This document shows, piece by piece, positions 8,558 through 17,758 of a stretch of DNA of 64,000 nucleotides (the stretch's first letter is position 1; each line of letters starts with the position of its first letter). The notes below the pieces were generated by a model. That model was given only the letters and a program-made list of their open reading frames with translations. It searched no databases and was not told where the DNA came from. The stretch comes from Paenibacillus sp. BK033 (GTDB taxonomy: Bacteria > Bacillota > Bacilli > Paenibacillales > Paenibacillaceae). Location: positions 1 through 64,000 of the forward strand of contig NZ_SLVP01000017.1 in NCBI RefSeq assembly GCF_004345425.1, read 5' to 3'. Both the position numbers and the translations under genes were made by a program.

Positions 8558-9301
8558 ATGATCACTAAGTCGATACCGAGCCTTCTCACGGTCGGAAACT
8601 TATTCTTAGGAATAGCCGCCATTATTCTCGTGTTTAATGAAAAGCCGGAGACAGCAGCGATGATGGTTATTATTGCGATGCTGCTTGACGGGGTGGACGG
8701 CCGTGTAGCACGTGCGCTGAACGCGCAAAGCGAGTTCGGCAAAGAGCTCGATTCGTTATCCGATGTGATCTCGTTCGGCGTGGCGCCGGCTTTTATTATG
8801 TATGTCGTTGCCTTTCAAGAGCTTAACCCGACCATTGCCTGGATTATTACCGGACTGTTCCCGATTTGCGGTGCATTGAGGCTGGCCCGATTCAATGTCA
8901 TACCCGGGAAGCCGGGATACTTTATCGGTCTTCCTATTCCTGCTGCCGGAGGCGTGTTGTGCACGCTTGCGCTGTTTCAGGACGATATTGCAGTCTCGGT
9001 CTTGTTAGCGAGCACACTGGTGCTCTCCTTGCTCATGGTAAGCACGATTAAATATCCGAACTTTAAAAAAATCGGCATCTCCAAGGGTGCGATCTGGGCG
9101 ATTCCTTTTGTAGTCGCGCTGGCTATTTTCCTTGGGATCCAATTCCCTGACCAGTTATCCAAAATCATCTTTGTTCCGATGCTGTTATATGCGCTTTACG
9201 GTCTAAAAAAAAACGTTGACGGCCGCATGAAGAAACGCGTCCGCAAACGCCGCGGCAAAGATGTACAGGATGAGAACGTACAATCGGAGACGACTGCGTA
9301 A
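8558..9301 (+). CDS. pssA: CDP-diacylglycerol-serine O-phosphatidyltransferase
   Basis: PssA is a membrane enzyme that joins CDP-diacylglycerol and serine to give phosphatidylserine. The CDP-alcohol phosphotransferase signature is complete: D44, D47-G48, A51-R52, G61, D65 and D69. Several hydrophobic segments and a very basic tail (MKKRVRKRRGK) are visible. It has 247 residues and starts at ATG behind AGAGGTGG. In B. subtilis pssA is elsewhere and disA is followed by yacL, so the gene is an insertion relative to that order. Confidence 0.94.
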   Translation: MITKSIPSLLTVGNLFLGIAAIILVFNEKPETAAMMVIIAMLLDGVDGRVARALNAQSEFGKELDSLSDVISFGVAPAFIMYVVAFQELNPTIAWIITGLFPICGALRLARFNVIPGKPGYFIGLPIPAAGGVLCTLALFQDDIAVSVLLASTLVLSLLMVSTIKYPNFKKIGISKGAIWAIPFVVALAIFLGIQFPDQLSKIIFVPMLLYALYGLKKNVDGRMKKRVRKRRGKDVQDENVQSETTA

Positions 9302-9407
9302 ACAATCCCCACAAAGTGAAGCAAATGCTCTGGAGCTTATTCCGAGTACTTTGCGGGGGCCCCGGTGTATAAACCGAAAAAGCTGAAAAGCTAGAAGGCA
9401 AATAAAG

Positions 9408-9462
9408 AAAGAGCTGTTCCCCGTACTCGTTAATCGACGAGTATTAGGAGCAGCTCTTTTTT
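9408..9462. terminator. bidirectional terminator between pssA and the DUF1573-like gene
   Basis: AAAGAGCTG pairs with CAGCTCTTT around an inner stem TACTCG/CGAGTA. A T run follows on the + strand and an A run precedes the stem, so it can serve both converging genes. Confidence 0.85.
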
Positions 9463-9469
9463 GCGCTTA

Positions 9470-9865
9470 TTACGTTAAATTAAACAATCCGAGGGTAGAG
9501 CATTTATCGTATTCCTTGGCGACAACTTCGTCTAATTCAATATCAAGCAGATTGCACATGGCGGTCATGTAGAACAAATTCCTCCCAAGCTCGGATTTGA
9601 GCACATCGCGGCAGGATTCGCATACTTGGCCTGAGATATGGCTTTGAAGCGTAGATTTGGCACTCTCGAGATTCGGTTCATCTGCATACTCTTGCTTGCG
9701 GGCATTGAGTTCAATACAACCACAGTCCGTTACGGCCTTCGTCACCGCGCGGTTTACGGATGCACCGGACTGACCAAACTTGGACATGACGTCCAGCAGG
9801 CTCCGATGCCTAAGCAATAGTTCTGATACTTGCTGCTGGAATTGTTCCAGTGTAGGAGCACTCAT
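9470..9865 (-). CDS. DUF1573-like cysteine-containing cytosolic protein
   Basis: I recall this 131-residue protein only as a DUF1573-annotated family of Paenibacillus; its function is unknown. The sequence is helical and soluble, with C-x-C in DCGCIEL and CESC in QVCESCRD, so metal binding is possible. The C-terminal half (ELGRNLFYMTAMCNLLDIELDEVV) loosely resembles the MazG nucleotide-pyrophosphohydrolase helix pattern, but the acidic metal motif is incomplete. I chose the ATG at 9865 because AGAGGTGG lies 6 bases upstream. It is one of only three minus-strand genes and converges on pssA. Confidence 0.75.
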   Translation of the reverse strand: MSAPTLEQFQQQVSELLLRHRSLLDVMSKFGQSGASVNRAVTKAVTDCGCIELNARKQEYADEPNLESAKSTLQSHISGQVCESCRDVLKSELGRNLFYMTAMCNLLDIELDEVVAKEYDKCSTLGLFNLT

Positions 9866-10015
9866 CGATTCCACCTCTTTCATCAGCTTCATCTGCTATA
9901 ACTGCTAATTCCATTATAAGCATACCCTGCCATCATTTCAAAATGAAAAATCATTCACGAACCTACGGTTTAGCCCGTCCATTATTGGAACATAATTGTA
10001 ATGGAGGTGGTATTT

Positions 10016-11107
10016 ATGATGAAACGAATTATTCAAATGGCCGGTCTATTATTTGGCGGATTGGCCGGGCTGGAAGTAGAAGGAAAAACGAATGGCATAG
10101 AAGGCTGGACGCAATCGTCGCTTGGTATTTGGCAAGGAACTAGCATGTATTATTTCGCGATTGGAGCACTTTTTGGACTTCTTGTTGCGAGCATGGCTGC
10201 AGGACGGATTATGAAGTTTATGCAGCGCGGTATTGAGCAAACGGCCGAAATGCCGATGAAGGATTTGCTGGCCGGCAGCGGCGGGCTTCTTGCGGGACTG
10301 TTCTTGTCCGCGCTTTTGTACCCGGCGGTGGCAAAGCTTGGAGGTCCGGGGCTTCTGATTCCGGCAGTGATGTCCCTGTTCTTCGGTTACGTGGGTCTTC
10401 GAATCGGCTTAAGCAAGAAAGACGAGCTGGCGGCAGCGGCATCGGCGATGCTGGAGCAGCGCAAGGCAGTACCGGCGGCTAGTGAAGCGGGGGGCTTTGA
10501 AGAGCATAAAATTTTGGATACCAGCGTCATTATCGACGGCCGGATTGCGGATATCTGCAAAACCGGATTTATCGAAGGAACGCTGGTCATCCCGGAATTC
10601 GTGCTTGAGGAGCTGCAGCATATCGCGGACTCTTCGGATCTGCTGAAGCGAAACCGGGGACGCCGCGGACTTGATATTTTGAACAAAATCCAAAAGGAAT
10701 TGGATGTTCGGGTGCTTATCTACGAAGGAGACTTTGAAGAAATAAGCGAAGTGGACAGTAAATTAGTCAAGCTTGCGAAAGCCCTTAAAGGCAAGGTTGT
10801 TACCAATGACTTCAATTTGAACAAGGTATGCGAGCTGCAAGGGGTATCGGTACTGAACATAAATGATTTGGCTAATGCAGTGAAGCCCGTCGTCCTGCCC
10901 GGTGAGGAAATTATCGTACAAGTTATCAAGGACGGCAAAGAGCATGGGCAAGGCGTCGCCTATCTGGACGACGGTACGATGATCGTTGTGGAAGGCGGAC
11001 GCGATTATATCGGCAACACGATGGAAGTGCTCGTCACGAGCGTTCTGCAGACCTCGGCAGGCAGAATGATATTCGCAAAGCCTAAGCTGTTGGAAAAAGC
11101 GCTGTAA
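10016..11107 (+). CDS. yacL: PIN/TRAM-domain membrane protein, YacL family
   Basis: The N-terminal part holds about four hydrophobic segments (residues 1-135). A PIN domain follows, beginning HKILDTSVIIDGRIADI, with acidic residues including the later TNDFNLNKV and LANAVKP. A C-terminal TRAM domain covers about 290-355. PIN domains are RNases and TRAM domains bind RNA; the B. subtilis homologue YacL is uncharacterised. ATG at 10016 follows GGAGGTGG. It precedes ispD, as in B. subtilis. Confidence 0.93.
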   Translation: MMKRIIQMAGLLFGGLAGLEVEGKTNGIEGWTQSSLGIWQGTSMYYFAIGALFGLLVASMAAGRIMKFMQRGIEQTAEMPMKDLLAGSGGLLAGLFLSALLYPAVAKLGGPGLLIPAVMSLFFGYVGLRIGLSKKDELAAAASAMLEQRKAVPAASEAGGFEEHKILDTSVIIDGRIADICKTGFIEGTLVIPEFVLEELQHIADSSDLLKRNRGRRGLDILNKIQKELDVRVLIYEGDFEEISEVDSKLVKLAKALKGKVVTNDFNLNKVCELQGVSVLNINDLANAVKPVVLPGEEIIVQVIKDGKEHGQGVAYLDDGTMIVVEGGRDYIGNTMEVLVTSVLQTSAGRMIFAKPKLLEKAL

Positions 11108-11156
11108 CCTTGTATAGTAGGGAGTAGTTGTTTATACGTACGAGGGAGATTAGGCG

Positions 11157-11867
11157 ATGAATGCACATTGGGGAGCGGTTGTCGTTGCGGCCGGACGCGG
11201 TTCGCGGATGGGAACCAAAGAAAGCAAGCAGTATTTGCCGCTGCACGGAAAGCCGATACTCGTGCATACGCTGGAATTGTTCCAGTCGATGGACGAGATT
11301 GCAGATATAGCGCTTGTGGTTGGCGCGGATGACGTGGAACGCTGCACCGGGCTTGTAGAAGAGTACAAGCTTGGGAAGGTGACGGCCGTGGTGGCCGGGG
11401 GAAGCGAGCGCCAGCATTCGGTCTTTGCGGGGATCAAGGCGTTGTCGCCGGCTGCCGAATGGGTCATGGTGCATGACGGCGTGCGTCCGCTCGTCACGCG
11501 GAAGGCGATACGAGCCTGCTGCGAGAAAGCCGAGTGGAGCGGCGCTGCCGTCCTGGCCGTACCGGTTAAGGATACAATCAAACAGGTAGACGACACGGGT
11601 CTGATCGTTTCAACGCCGGACCGCCGAAGCTTGTGGGCGATACAAACGCCGCAAGCTTTTCGTCGTGATTTGCTGACCGCGGCGCATGAGCGCGCGGCGG
11701 CGGAGCATTTTCTCGGCACGGACGATGCCATGGTGGTGGAGCGCACGGGTGCGCCCGTCGCTATTGCGGAAGGCGACTATACGAATATCAAGATCACGAC
11801 GCCGGACGATCTGCCGTGGGCGGAGTTTTTGTTGGAGAAACAGAGGAGAGAGGGGAACAAGCAATGA
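11157..11867 (+). CDS. ispD: 2-C-methyl-D-erythritol 4-phosphate cytidylyltransferase
   Basis: IspD converts MEP and CTP to CDP-ME in the non-mevalonate isoprenoid pathway. The nucleotide-binding loop AAGRGSRMG lies near residues 11-19, and TPQAFRRD and DDAMVVE motifs are present. Its 236 residues are normal. It overlaps ispF by 4 bases (ATGA), so the two consecutive-pathway enzymes are translationally coupled. Confidence 0.97.
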   Translation: MNAHWGAVVVAAGRGSRMGTKESKQYLPLHGKPILVHTLELFQSMDEIADIALVVGADDVERCTGLVEEYKLGKVTAVVAGGSERQHSVFAGIKALSPAAEWVMVHDGVRPLVTRKAIRACCEKAEWSGAAVLAVPVKDTIKQVDDTGLIVSTPDRRSLWAIQTPQAFRRDLLTAAHERAAAEHFLGTDDAMVVERTGAPVAIAEGDYTNIKITTPDDLPWAEFLLEKQRREGNKQ

Positions 11868-12352
11868 TTCGAGTAGGACAAGGCTTTGACGTGCATCAGC
11901 TGGTGGAGGGTCGTCCCTGCATTATCGGGGGCGTGACGATTCCTTATGAGAAAGGGCTGCTGGGTCATTCCGACGCGGACGTGCTGCTGCATGCGATTAC
12001 CGACGCGATTCTCGGGGCGCTTGGTCTTGGCGATATCGGCAAGCACTTCCCGGATACATCCGAGGAATTCAAGGACGCCGACAGTTTGAAGCTGCTTGAG
12101 CATGTATGGGCGCTTGCGAAGGAGCGGGGCTACAAGCTTGGCAATTGCGATTCGACGATTATTGCCCAACGTCCGAAGATGGCGCCTTACATTCCGCAAA
12201 TGGCGGAGATTATCGCGCGCGCGTTGGAAGCGGACATCGAGCAAGTGAACGTGAAGGCGACGACGACCGAGCAGCTTGGTTTTACCGGCAGAGGCGAAGG
12301 AATTGCCTCCCAATCGGTTGTCTGCTTGATTCAGGATGTTATAATCAAGTAG
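11864..12352 (+). CDS. ispF: 2-C-methyl-D-erythritol 2,4-cyclodiphosphate synthase
   Basis: IspF cyclises CDP-ME2P, releasing CMP. The zinc ligands D9 and H11 (GFDVH) and the GHSDADVLLHAI motif are visible. The product is 162 residues. The ATG at 11864 overlaps the ispD stop; the longer frame from 11816 runs back inside ispD and has no ribosome site. The missing pathway step, IspE, is not in the window. Confidence 0.97.
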   Translation: MIRVGQGFDVHQLVEGRPCIIGGVTIPYEKGLLGHSDADVLLHAITDAILGALGLGDIGKHFPDTSEEFKDADSLKLLEHVWALAKERGYKLGNCDSTIIAQRPKMAPYIPQMAEIIARALEADIEQVNVKATTTEQLGFTGRGEGIASQSVVCLIQDVIIK

Positions 12353-12383
12353 TGGTTTAGTTATACGAGAGGGGTTATTAGCG

Positions 12384-13847
12384 ATGACACAAGAAGTGAG
12401 AGTCCGTTATGCACCGTCCCCGACGGGTCATTTACATATCGGTAATGCCAGAACGGCCTTATTCAATTATTTGTATGCGCGCAGCCAAGGCGGCAAATTC
12501 ATTATCCGCATTGAAGATACCGACGTGAAACGCAACGTGGCGGGCGGGGAAGAAAGCCAGCTGAAATACTTGAAATGGCTTGGCATCGACTGGGATGAGA
12601 GCATTGATATTGGCGGTGGCTACGGTCCGTATCGTCAGACCGAGCGCCTTGAAATATACAAGGAATATTGGCAGGACCTGATTGACCGCGGTCTTGCTTA
12701 CCGCTGCTATTGCACGGAAGAAGAGCTCGAGCGGGAGCGGGAAGAGCAGATGAACCGCGGCGAGACGCCTCGTTATTCCGGACGCCACCGCAATCTGACG
12801 GAAGAACAGCGCCAGGCGTTTGAAGCCGAAGGCCGCGTAGCCAGCGTGCGATTCCGCGTACCGGAGGGCAAGACCTTCGCGTGGGACGATATGGTTAAAG
12901 GTTCCATCAGCTTCGATACGGCCGAGATGGGCGACTTCGTTATCGTGAAGAAGGACGGCATCCCAACCTACAACTTTGCCGTTGTCATCGACGACTACCT
13001 GATGAAGATCAGCCACGTGCTGCGCGGCGAGGATCATATCTCCAACACGCCGCGTCAGCTGATGATCTACGAAGCGCTGGGCTGGGAAGCTCCCAAGTTT
13101 GCTCATATGACGCTGATCGTGAACGAGAGCCGCAAGAAGCTCAGCAAACGCGACGAGTCGATCATCCAGTTCATCGAGCAATACGATGATCTTGGCTATC
13201 TGCCTGAAGCGTTGTTCAATTTTATCGCTTTGCTTGGCTGGTCGCCGGAAGGCGAGCAGGAGATTTTCTCTCATGACGAGCTGGTGAACGTATTTACGGC
13301 TGAACGCCTGAGCAAGAGCCCTGCCGTATTCGACACGCAGAAGCTGAGCTGGATGAACGGCGAGTATATGAAAAAGATCGACCTCGAGCGCCTTGTCGAC
13401 CTTTGTCTGCCGCATTTGCAGAAAGCCGGCCGCGTGGCCGAACAGCTGGATGCCGCTGGCCGGGAATGGGTGACGGCGCTGACAGCTCTCTACCAAGAGA
13501 AGCTCCGCGCCGCATCGGACATCGTAGAGCTTACGGAGCTGTTCTTCCGCGATACGGTGGAGGATGAAGAGGAAGCCAAAGCTGTGCTTGCCGAAGAGCA
13601 GGTACCGGCTGTCCTGACAGCGTTCCTTGGCAAGATCGAAGAGAGCGAGGCATCGGCCTTTACCGTTGACGGCATTAAAGACTGGATCAAAGCGGTTCAG
13701 AAGGAAACCGGCTTCAAAGGCAAGCAGCTGTTTATGCCTATCCGCGCTGCGCTTACGGGGCAGACGCATGGCTCCGACCTGAACCAGTCTATCGCCTTGC
13801 TTGGCCGCGATAAAGTCATTAACCGCCTCAAGAACCGTTTGGGCTAA
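12384..13847 (+). CDS. gltX: Glutamyl-tRNA synthetase
   Basis: This class I synthetase charges tRNA-Glu and, in most Firmicutes, also tRNA-Gln for amidation. The HIGH-type motif HLHIG is at 16-20 and the KMSKS-type motif is KLSKR (in ESRKKLSKRDES). It has 487 residues, standard for bacterial GluRS, with an all-helical anticodon domain at the C-terminus. ATG at 12384 follows GAGAGGGG. Confidence 0.98.
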   Translation: MTQEVRVRYAPSPTGHLHIGNARTALFNYLYARSQGGKFIIRIEDTDVKRNVAGGEESQLKYLKWLGIDWDESIDIGGGYGPYRQTERLEIYKEYWQDLIDRGLAYRCYCTEEELEREREEQMNRGETPRYSGRHRNLTEEQRQAFEAEGRVASVRFRVPEGKTFAWDDMVKGSISFDTAEMGDFVIVKKDGIPTYNFAVVIDDYLMKISHVLRGEDHISNTPRQLMIYEALGWEAPKFAHMTLIVNESRKKLSKRDESIIQFIEQYDDLGYLPEALFNFIALLGWSPEGEQEIFSHDELVNVFTAERLSKSPAVFDTQKLSWMNGEYMKKIDLERLVDLCLPHLQKAGRVAEQLDAAGREWVTALTALYQEKLRAASDIVELTELFFRDTVEDEEEAKAVLAEEQVPAVLTAFLGKIEESEASAFTVDGIKDWIKAVQKETGFKGKQLFMPIRAALTGQTHGSDLNQSIALLGRDKVINRLKNRLG

Positions 13848-13892
13848 GCATTGCCGGGGCGGACAAGGTTGACAAGCGGTGTTATAAATTCC

Positions 13893-13921
13893 TTGTCACC
13901 CTTACGGGGATTCGCTATACT
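13893..13921 (+). promoter_or_regulatory. SigA promoter of the cysE T-box transcript
   Basis: TTGTCA (13893-13898) and TATACT (13916-13921) are exactly 17 bp apart, immediately upstream of the T-box leader. Confidence 0.8.
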
Positions 13922-13929
13922 GTTACTAA

Positions 13930-14320
13930 TTACAATTCGATGACTCAAAAAGCCATGAACAGGAAAAGTACGTTTTGCCGGATTTACAGAGAGGACAATC
14001 AGCATTTGCCTATTGCCAGTCTAAGGAATGGCAGGTAGGGATGCGGGCTGCAAGTTGTCTAGTTCGGGGGGCGGAAAATTGCACCTGGGAGCTTTGTTCC
14101 GATCCGTAATCCTACCGCTTCGTATACCGGAGCCGGCGGAGCGGGGTAGGCAGCAACGTATCAGCCAACGTTACAGGCTTTAAGACGGACAGCCGGGTTA
14201 GGCTGGGCTTAAGCTCGTTATCGGGCCGCGGTTCGCAAACCGGTCTCGTTCAAGCAGAGTGGAACCGCGACGTTACACGCCCGCCTCTGCAGCATTTCAA
14301 ATGCTGCGGGGGCTTTTTTG
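13930..14320 (+). ncRNA. T-box leader, probably sensing tRNA-Cys
   Basis: The T-box core TGGAACCGCG is at 14260-14269. A 15-bp terminator (14283-14313) with T6 follows. The 5' part shows the usual AGTA and AGAGAG stem I elements (about 13968-13995). The likely specifier is TGC at 14080-14082, followed by ACCTGGGAGC as in typical specifier loops. The TGGA bulge would pair with UCCA, and tRNA-Cys has U at the discriminator position. Uncharged tRNA-Cys should let transcription run into cysE-cysS. Confidence 0.92.
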
Positions 14321-14398
14321 TTTTTCAGGCATTTAGCTTCACCTTGTTAGCTTTGTTTCGCTGTGGGGGGCCGCAGCACGGGGGAGAGGAGAACACGC

Positions 14399-15061
14399 AT
14401 GTTTCGCCATATTAGATCAGACATTAAGGCAGTATTTGAGAACGACCCGGCCGCGCGAAGCCGGTTTGAGGTTGTCTTTACGTATTCGGGTCTGCACGCG
14501 ATATGGGCGCACCGGATCGCGAATAAATTTTTCCGTAGAGGATGGTTTACGGTTGCGCGGATTATTTCTCAGTTCAGCCGTTTTATGACGGGCATCGAGA
14601 TTCACCCGGGAGCCACGATCGGAGAGCGGTTGTTCATCGACCACGGAATGGGTATAGTGATTGGAGAAACATGCGAGATCGGCGATGATGTCGTTATTTA
14701 CCAAGGCGTAACGCTTGGAGGAACGGGCAAGGAAAAAGGCAAACGCCATCCTACCATCGGCAACAATGTCGTTATCGGTTCCGGCGCGAAAGTATTAGGC
14801 TCGTTCCGCGTTGGCGATAATTCGAATATCGGATCCAATGCCGTCGTCCTGCGCGAGGTGCCCGACAACTGTACGGTCGTGGGAAATCCGGGCCGCGTCG
14901 TAAGGCGCAATGGCGAACGGGTTGGAGACCGGCTGGACCATAAGCAGCTGCCGGACCCTGTCATCGAGATGTTCCGCGAAATGCAAAAGGAAATAGATCG
15001 TTTAAAGGCCGAGGTCGAGAGGCTTCGCGAACCTGTAGCTGGAGGAGAAACGAGATCATGA
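14399..15061 (+). CDS. cysE: Serine O-acetyltransferase
   Basis: CysE makes O-acetylserine, the acceptor for sulfide in cysteine synthesis. An N-terminal helical part is followed by left-handed beta-helix hexapeptide repeats, including DHGMGIVIGETCEIG and GVTLGGTGK. Length is 220 residues, the short Gram-positive form. ATG at 14399 follows GGAGAGGAG; the GTG at 14363 has no better ribosome site. It overlaps cysS by 4 bases and is controlled by the T-box. Confidence 0.97.
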   Translation: MFRHIRSDIKAVFENDPAARSRFEVVFTYSGLHAIWAHRIANKFFRRGWFTVARIISQFSRFMTGIEIHPGATIGERLFIDHGMGIVIGETCEIGDDVVIYQGVTLGGTGKEKGKRHPTIGNNVVIGSGAKVLGSFRVGDNSNIGSNAVVLREVPDNCTVVGNPGRVVRRNGERVGDRLDHKQLPDPVIEMFREMQKEIDRLKAEVERLREPVAGGETRS

Positions 15062-16470
15062 ACGTTCAAATTTATAATACGCTGACCCGAACAAAGGAAG
15101 CATTCGTCCCGCAGGAGCCGGGAAAAGTAAAAATGTACGTCTGCGGACCAACGGTTTATGACTATATTCATATCGGCAACGCGCGTCCGGTTATTTTCTT
15201 CGATGTCGTGCGCCGTTACTTGGAGTACGCGGGTTATGACGTGAACTACATCGTGAACTTCACGGACGTAGACGACAAGCTGATCAAGAAAGCGGAGCAA
15301 TCGGGGCTGACGGTTCCGGAGGTTGCCGATAAATTCATTAACGCGTTTAACGAGGATATCGCTTCGCTGGGCGTGCACAAGGCAACGCTGAACCCGCGCG
15401 TAACCGAGCATATCCCGGCGATCATTGCGTTTATTCAAGGCCTTGTCGACACAGGCTATGCTTATGCAAGCGAAGGCGACGTCTATTACCGCACCTCGAA
15501 GTTCGAGGAATACGGCAAGCTGTCGCATCAGAATCTGGAGGAGCTGCAATTCGGCATCCGGATCGAGGTTGGCGAGCGCAAGGAAAATCCGCAGGACTTC
15601 GTCCTGTGGAAGGGCGCAAAGCCTGGCGAAATCAACTGGGAAAGCCCATGGGGACCTGGACGCCCCGGCTGGCATATCGAATGCTCGGCGATGGCGCGCG
15701 AATATTTGGGCGATACGCTTGATATTCACGGTGGCGGCCACGACCTGCAGTTCCCGCACCATGAGTGCGAGGTTGCCCAATCCGAGGCGCTGACGGGCAA
15801 GCAGCTTGCGAACTACTGGATGCATAACGGCTACATTCATATCAACAATGAAAAGATGTCCAAGTCGCTTGGCAACGGGATTACGGTTAACGAGCTGGTA
15901 AAGCGCGTAAAGCCGGCCGCTATCCGTTACTTTATTTTGTCGACGCATTACCGCAGCCCGCTTAACTTCACGGACGAGACCATCGCCCAGGCCGAGAACA
16001 GCGTAGAGCGGATCGCGAATTGCGAGGCCAACCTGAAGCACCGGCTTTCCGCGTTCGGCGGTCAAGCGGAGGGTGCGGCTCCCGGGGAGCTTGCCGGCAG
16101 AATCGCTCAGCTCAAGGCGCAATTCGAAGCGAAGATGGGCGACGACTTCAATACGCCGGATGCGATTACCGCCGTATTCGAGCTGGTTACGGAAGCGAAT
16201 CAGTACATGAACCGCGCGGACGCTTCGGCCGAAGGCATCGCCGCATTGCTGGCAGCGCTTGAGGGGATGAACGCGGTACTGGGCCTGCTGCCGGAAGCGG
16301 GGGCGGATGCCGAGCTGCTGGATGACGAGATAGACGCGCTGATTGCAGAGCGAACGGAAGCTCGTAAGACGAAGAATTGGGCAAGAGCGGACGAAATCCG
16401 CAATCTGCTCACCGAAAAAGGCATTGCGTTAGAGGACACTCCGCAAGGGATTCGCTGGCGGCGCCTGTAG
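15058..16470 (+). CDS. cysS: Cysteinyl-tRNA synthetase
   Basis: CysS charges tRNA-Cys. It has the CGPTVYDYIHIGNARP start (zinc cysteine plus HIGH motif), further zinc ligands in HIECSAM and HHECE, and KMSKS in EKMSKSLGNG. The 470-residue length is normal. Its ATG overlaps the cysE stop, so cysteine making and cysteine charging are made together under the same T-box. Confidence 0.98.
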   Translation: MNVQIYNTLTRTKEAFVPQEPGKVKMYVCGPTVYDYIHIGNARPVIFFDVVRRYLEYAGYDVNYIVNFTDVDDKLIKKAEQSGLTVPEVADKFINAFNEDIASLGVHKATLNPRVTEHIPAIIAFIQGLVDTGYAYASEGDVYYRTSKFEEYGKLSHQNLEELQFGIRIEVGERKENPQDFVLWKGAKPGEINWESPWGPGRPGWHIECSAMAREYLGDTLDIHGGGHDLQFPHHECEVAQSEALTGKQLANYWMHNGYIHINNEKMSKSLGNGITVNELVKRVKPAAIRYFILSTHYRSPLNFTDETIAQAENSVERIANCEANLKHRLSAFGGQAEGAAPGELAGRIAQLKAQFEAKMGDDFNTPDAITAVFELVTEANQYMNRADASAEGIAALLAALEGMNAVLGLLPEAGADAELLDDEIDALIAERTEARKTKNWARADEIRNLLTEKGIALEDTPQGIRWRRL

Positions 16471-16505
16471 GGCTCTGCCGCAAATCGATTGGAGGACGTG
16501 TCATA

Positions 16506-17003
16506 TTGAACAGCAATGAACGGGAACAGGCAAGCTTAGAGGAAGCGGGACAAGGAAGCGGAGCGGGAGCGGGGCTTCTGTTCCACCGTCCGGCCAAGAA
16601 AACGCAGCTTATTAATCCGGTTGTGCTCGCTTATGTAGGAGACAGCGTGTTTGAGTTGTTGGTCCGGCAATACCTGGTATCGCTGCCCAATCATAAATCG
16701 CATCATCTTCATAAGGAAGCGACTAAGATCGTATCGGCGAAGGCGCAGCGCAAGCTGCTGGAAAAGTGGCAGCCGATGCTGACGGAAGAGGAAGCGGATA
16801 TCGTCAGGCGCGGCCGCAATACGAAATCCGGAGCGCCGCCAAAGAACGCAGACCCGGCCGATTACCGGCAGGCTACCGCGCTGGAATGCCTGGTCGGGTA
16901 TTTGTACTACGAAGGACGGATTGACCGTCTGCATGAATTGTTTGCGGCAGCTGTCACGCCGCAGGCGGAGGGCCATCAGGAAGAGAAGGAGGGACAAGCG
17001 TGA
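16506..17003 (+). CDS. mrnC: Mini-ribonuclease III
   Basis: Mini-III is an RNase III catalytic domain without the dsRNA-binding domain; in B. subtilis it matures 23S rRNA. The signature AYVGDSVFELLVR carries catalytic D46 and E50. The TTG at 16506 lies behind GGAGGACG, giving 165 residues with a glycine-rich N-terminal extension of about 25. It overlaps rlmB by 4 bases. Confidence 0.95.
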   Translation: MNSNEREQASLEEAGQGSGAGAGLLFHRPAKKTQLINPVVLAYVGDSVFELLVRQYLVSLPNHKSHHLHKEATKIVSAKAQRKLLEKWQPMLTEEEADIVRRGRNTKSGAPPKNADPADYRQATALECLVGYLYYEGRIDRLHELFAAAVTPQAEGHQEEKEGQA

Positions 17004-17755
17004 GCGAACGTTACAACCAAGAAGAAATGATTGCGGGCAAGCATCCCGTTATGGAGGCGCTTCGTTCCGGACGCGATATCAATAAGATCTGGATCGCCGA
17101 GGGTGCGCAGAAGAGCCTGACCCAGCCAATCGTGGCCGAGGCCAAGCAGCATGGCGTCATCGTGCAGTTTGTGGACAAGCGCAAGCTGGATACGATGGTG
17201 GAGGGCGTACAGCATCAGGGCGTTGTTGCGCAGGCGGCGGCTTTCGCTTACGCGGAGATCGAGGATCTGCTTGCGAGAGCCCGCGAGCTGAACGAAACGC
17301 CGTTTCTGCTTATTCTCGACGAGATTGAGGATCCGCATAATTTGGGTTCTATTTTGCGTACGGCAGAATGTACCGGCGTCCATGGGGTCATTATTCCGAA
17401 GCGCCGTTCGGTTGGCCTGACGGCAACCGTGCTGAAGACGTCCGCTGGCGCGGCCGAGCATGTGCCGGTAGCGCGGGTGACGAACCTTGCCCAAACCATC
17501 GACCGCTTGAAGGAAGAGGGCGTATGGGTAGCGGGGACGGACGTAAGCGCTCCGCAGGATGTCTATAAGACGAAATTTGATCTGCCGCTTGCGATTGTAA
17601 TCGGGAACGAAGGCAAAGGAATGGGCCGCTTGATTAAAGAAAAATGCGATTTTCTGGTCAAGCTGCCGATGCACGGCCGTCTTAATTCTTTGAACGCATC
17701 CGTGGCAGCTGGCGTTTTGATGTACGAAGTGGTCAGGCAGCGTCGGAGCGTATAG
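17000..17755 (+). CDS. rlmB: 23S rRNA 2'-O-ribose G-methyltransferase, SpoU family
   Basis: The protein has an N-terminal SpoU substrate-binding domain (EEMIAGKHPVMEALR) and a SPOUT knot with LILDEIEDPHNLGSILRTAE, IVIGNEGKGM and LNSLNASVAAGV motifs. It has 251 residues. The family methylates the 23S rRNA peptidyl-transferase region (G2251 in E. coli); the exact target here is inferred. GTG at 17000 overlaps mrnC, which also acts on 23S rRNA. Confidence 0.94.
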   Translation: MSERYNQEEMIAGKHPVMEALRSGRDINKIWIAEGAQKSLTQPIVAEAKQHGVIVQFVDKRKLDTMVEGVQHQGVVAQAAAFAYAEIEDLLARARELNETPFLLILDEIEDPHNLGSILRTAECTGVHGVIIPKRRSVGLTATVLKTSAGAAEHVPVARVTNLAQTIDRLKEEGVWVAGTDVSAPQDVYKTKFDLPLAIVIGNEGKGMGRLIKEKCDFLVKLPMHGRLNSLNASVAAGVLMYEVVRQRRSV

Positions 17756-17758
17756 CCG

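Noticed and set aside
9302..9362. CCCCACAAAGT / ACTTTGCGGGG stem as a pssA terminator
   Set aside because: The loop is about 30 bases and no T run follows; the hairpin at 9408-9462 is a better terminator.
12459..13769. 436-codon minus-strand frame opposite gltX
   Set aside because: Shadow frame; gltX has full-length family agreement.
14698..16122. 474-codon minus-strand frame across cysE and cysS
   Set aside because: It spans two well-supported overlapping genes and has no signal of its own.
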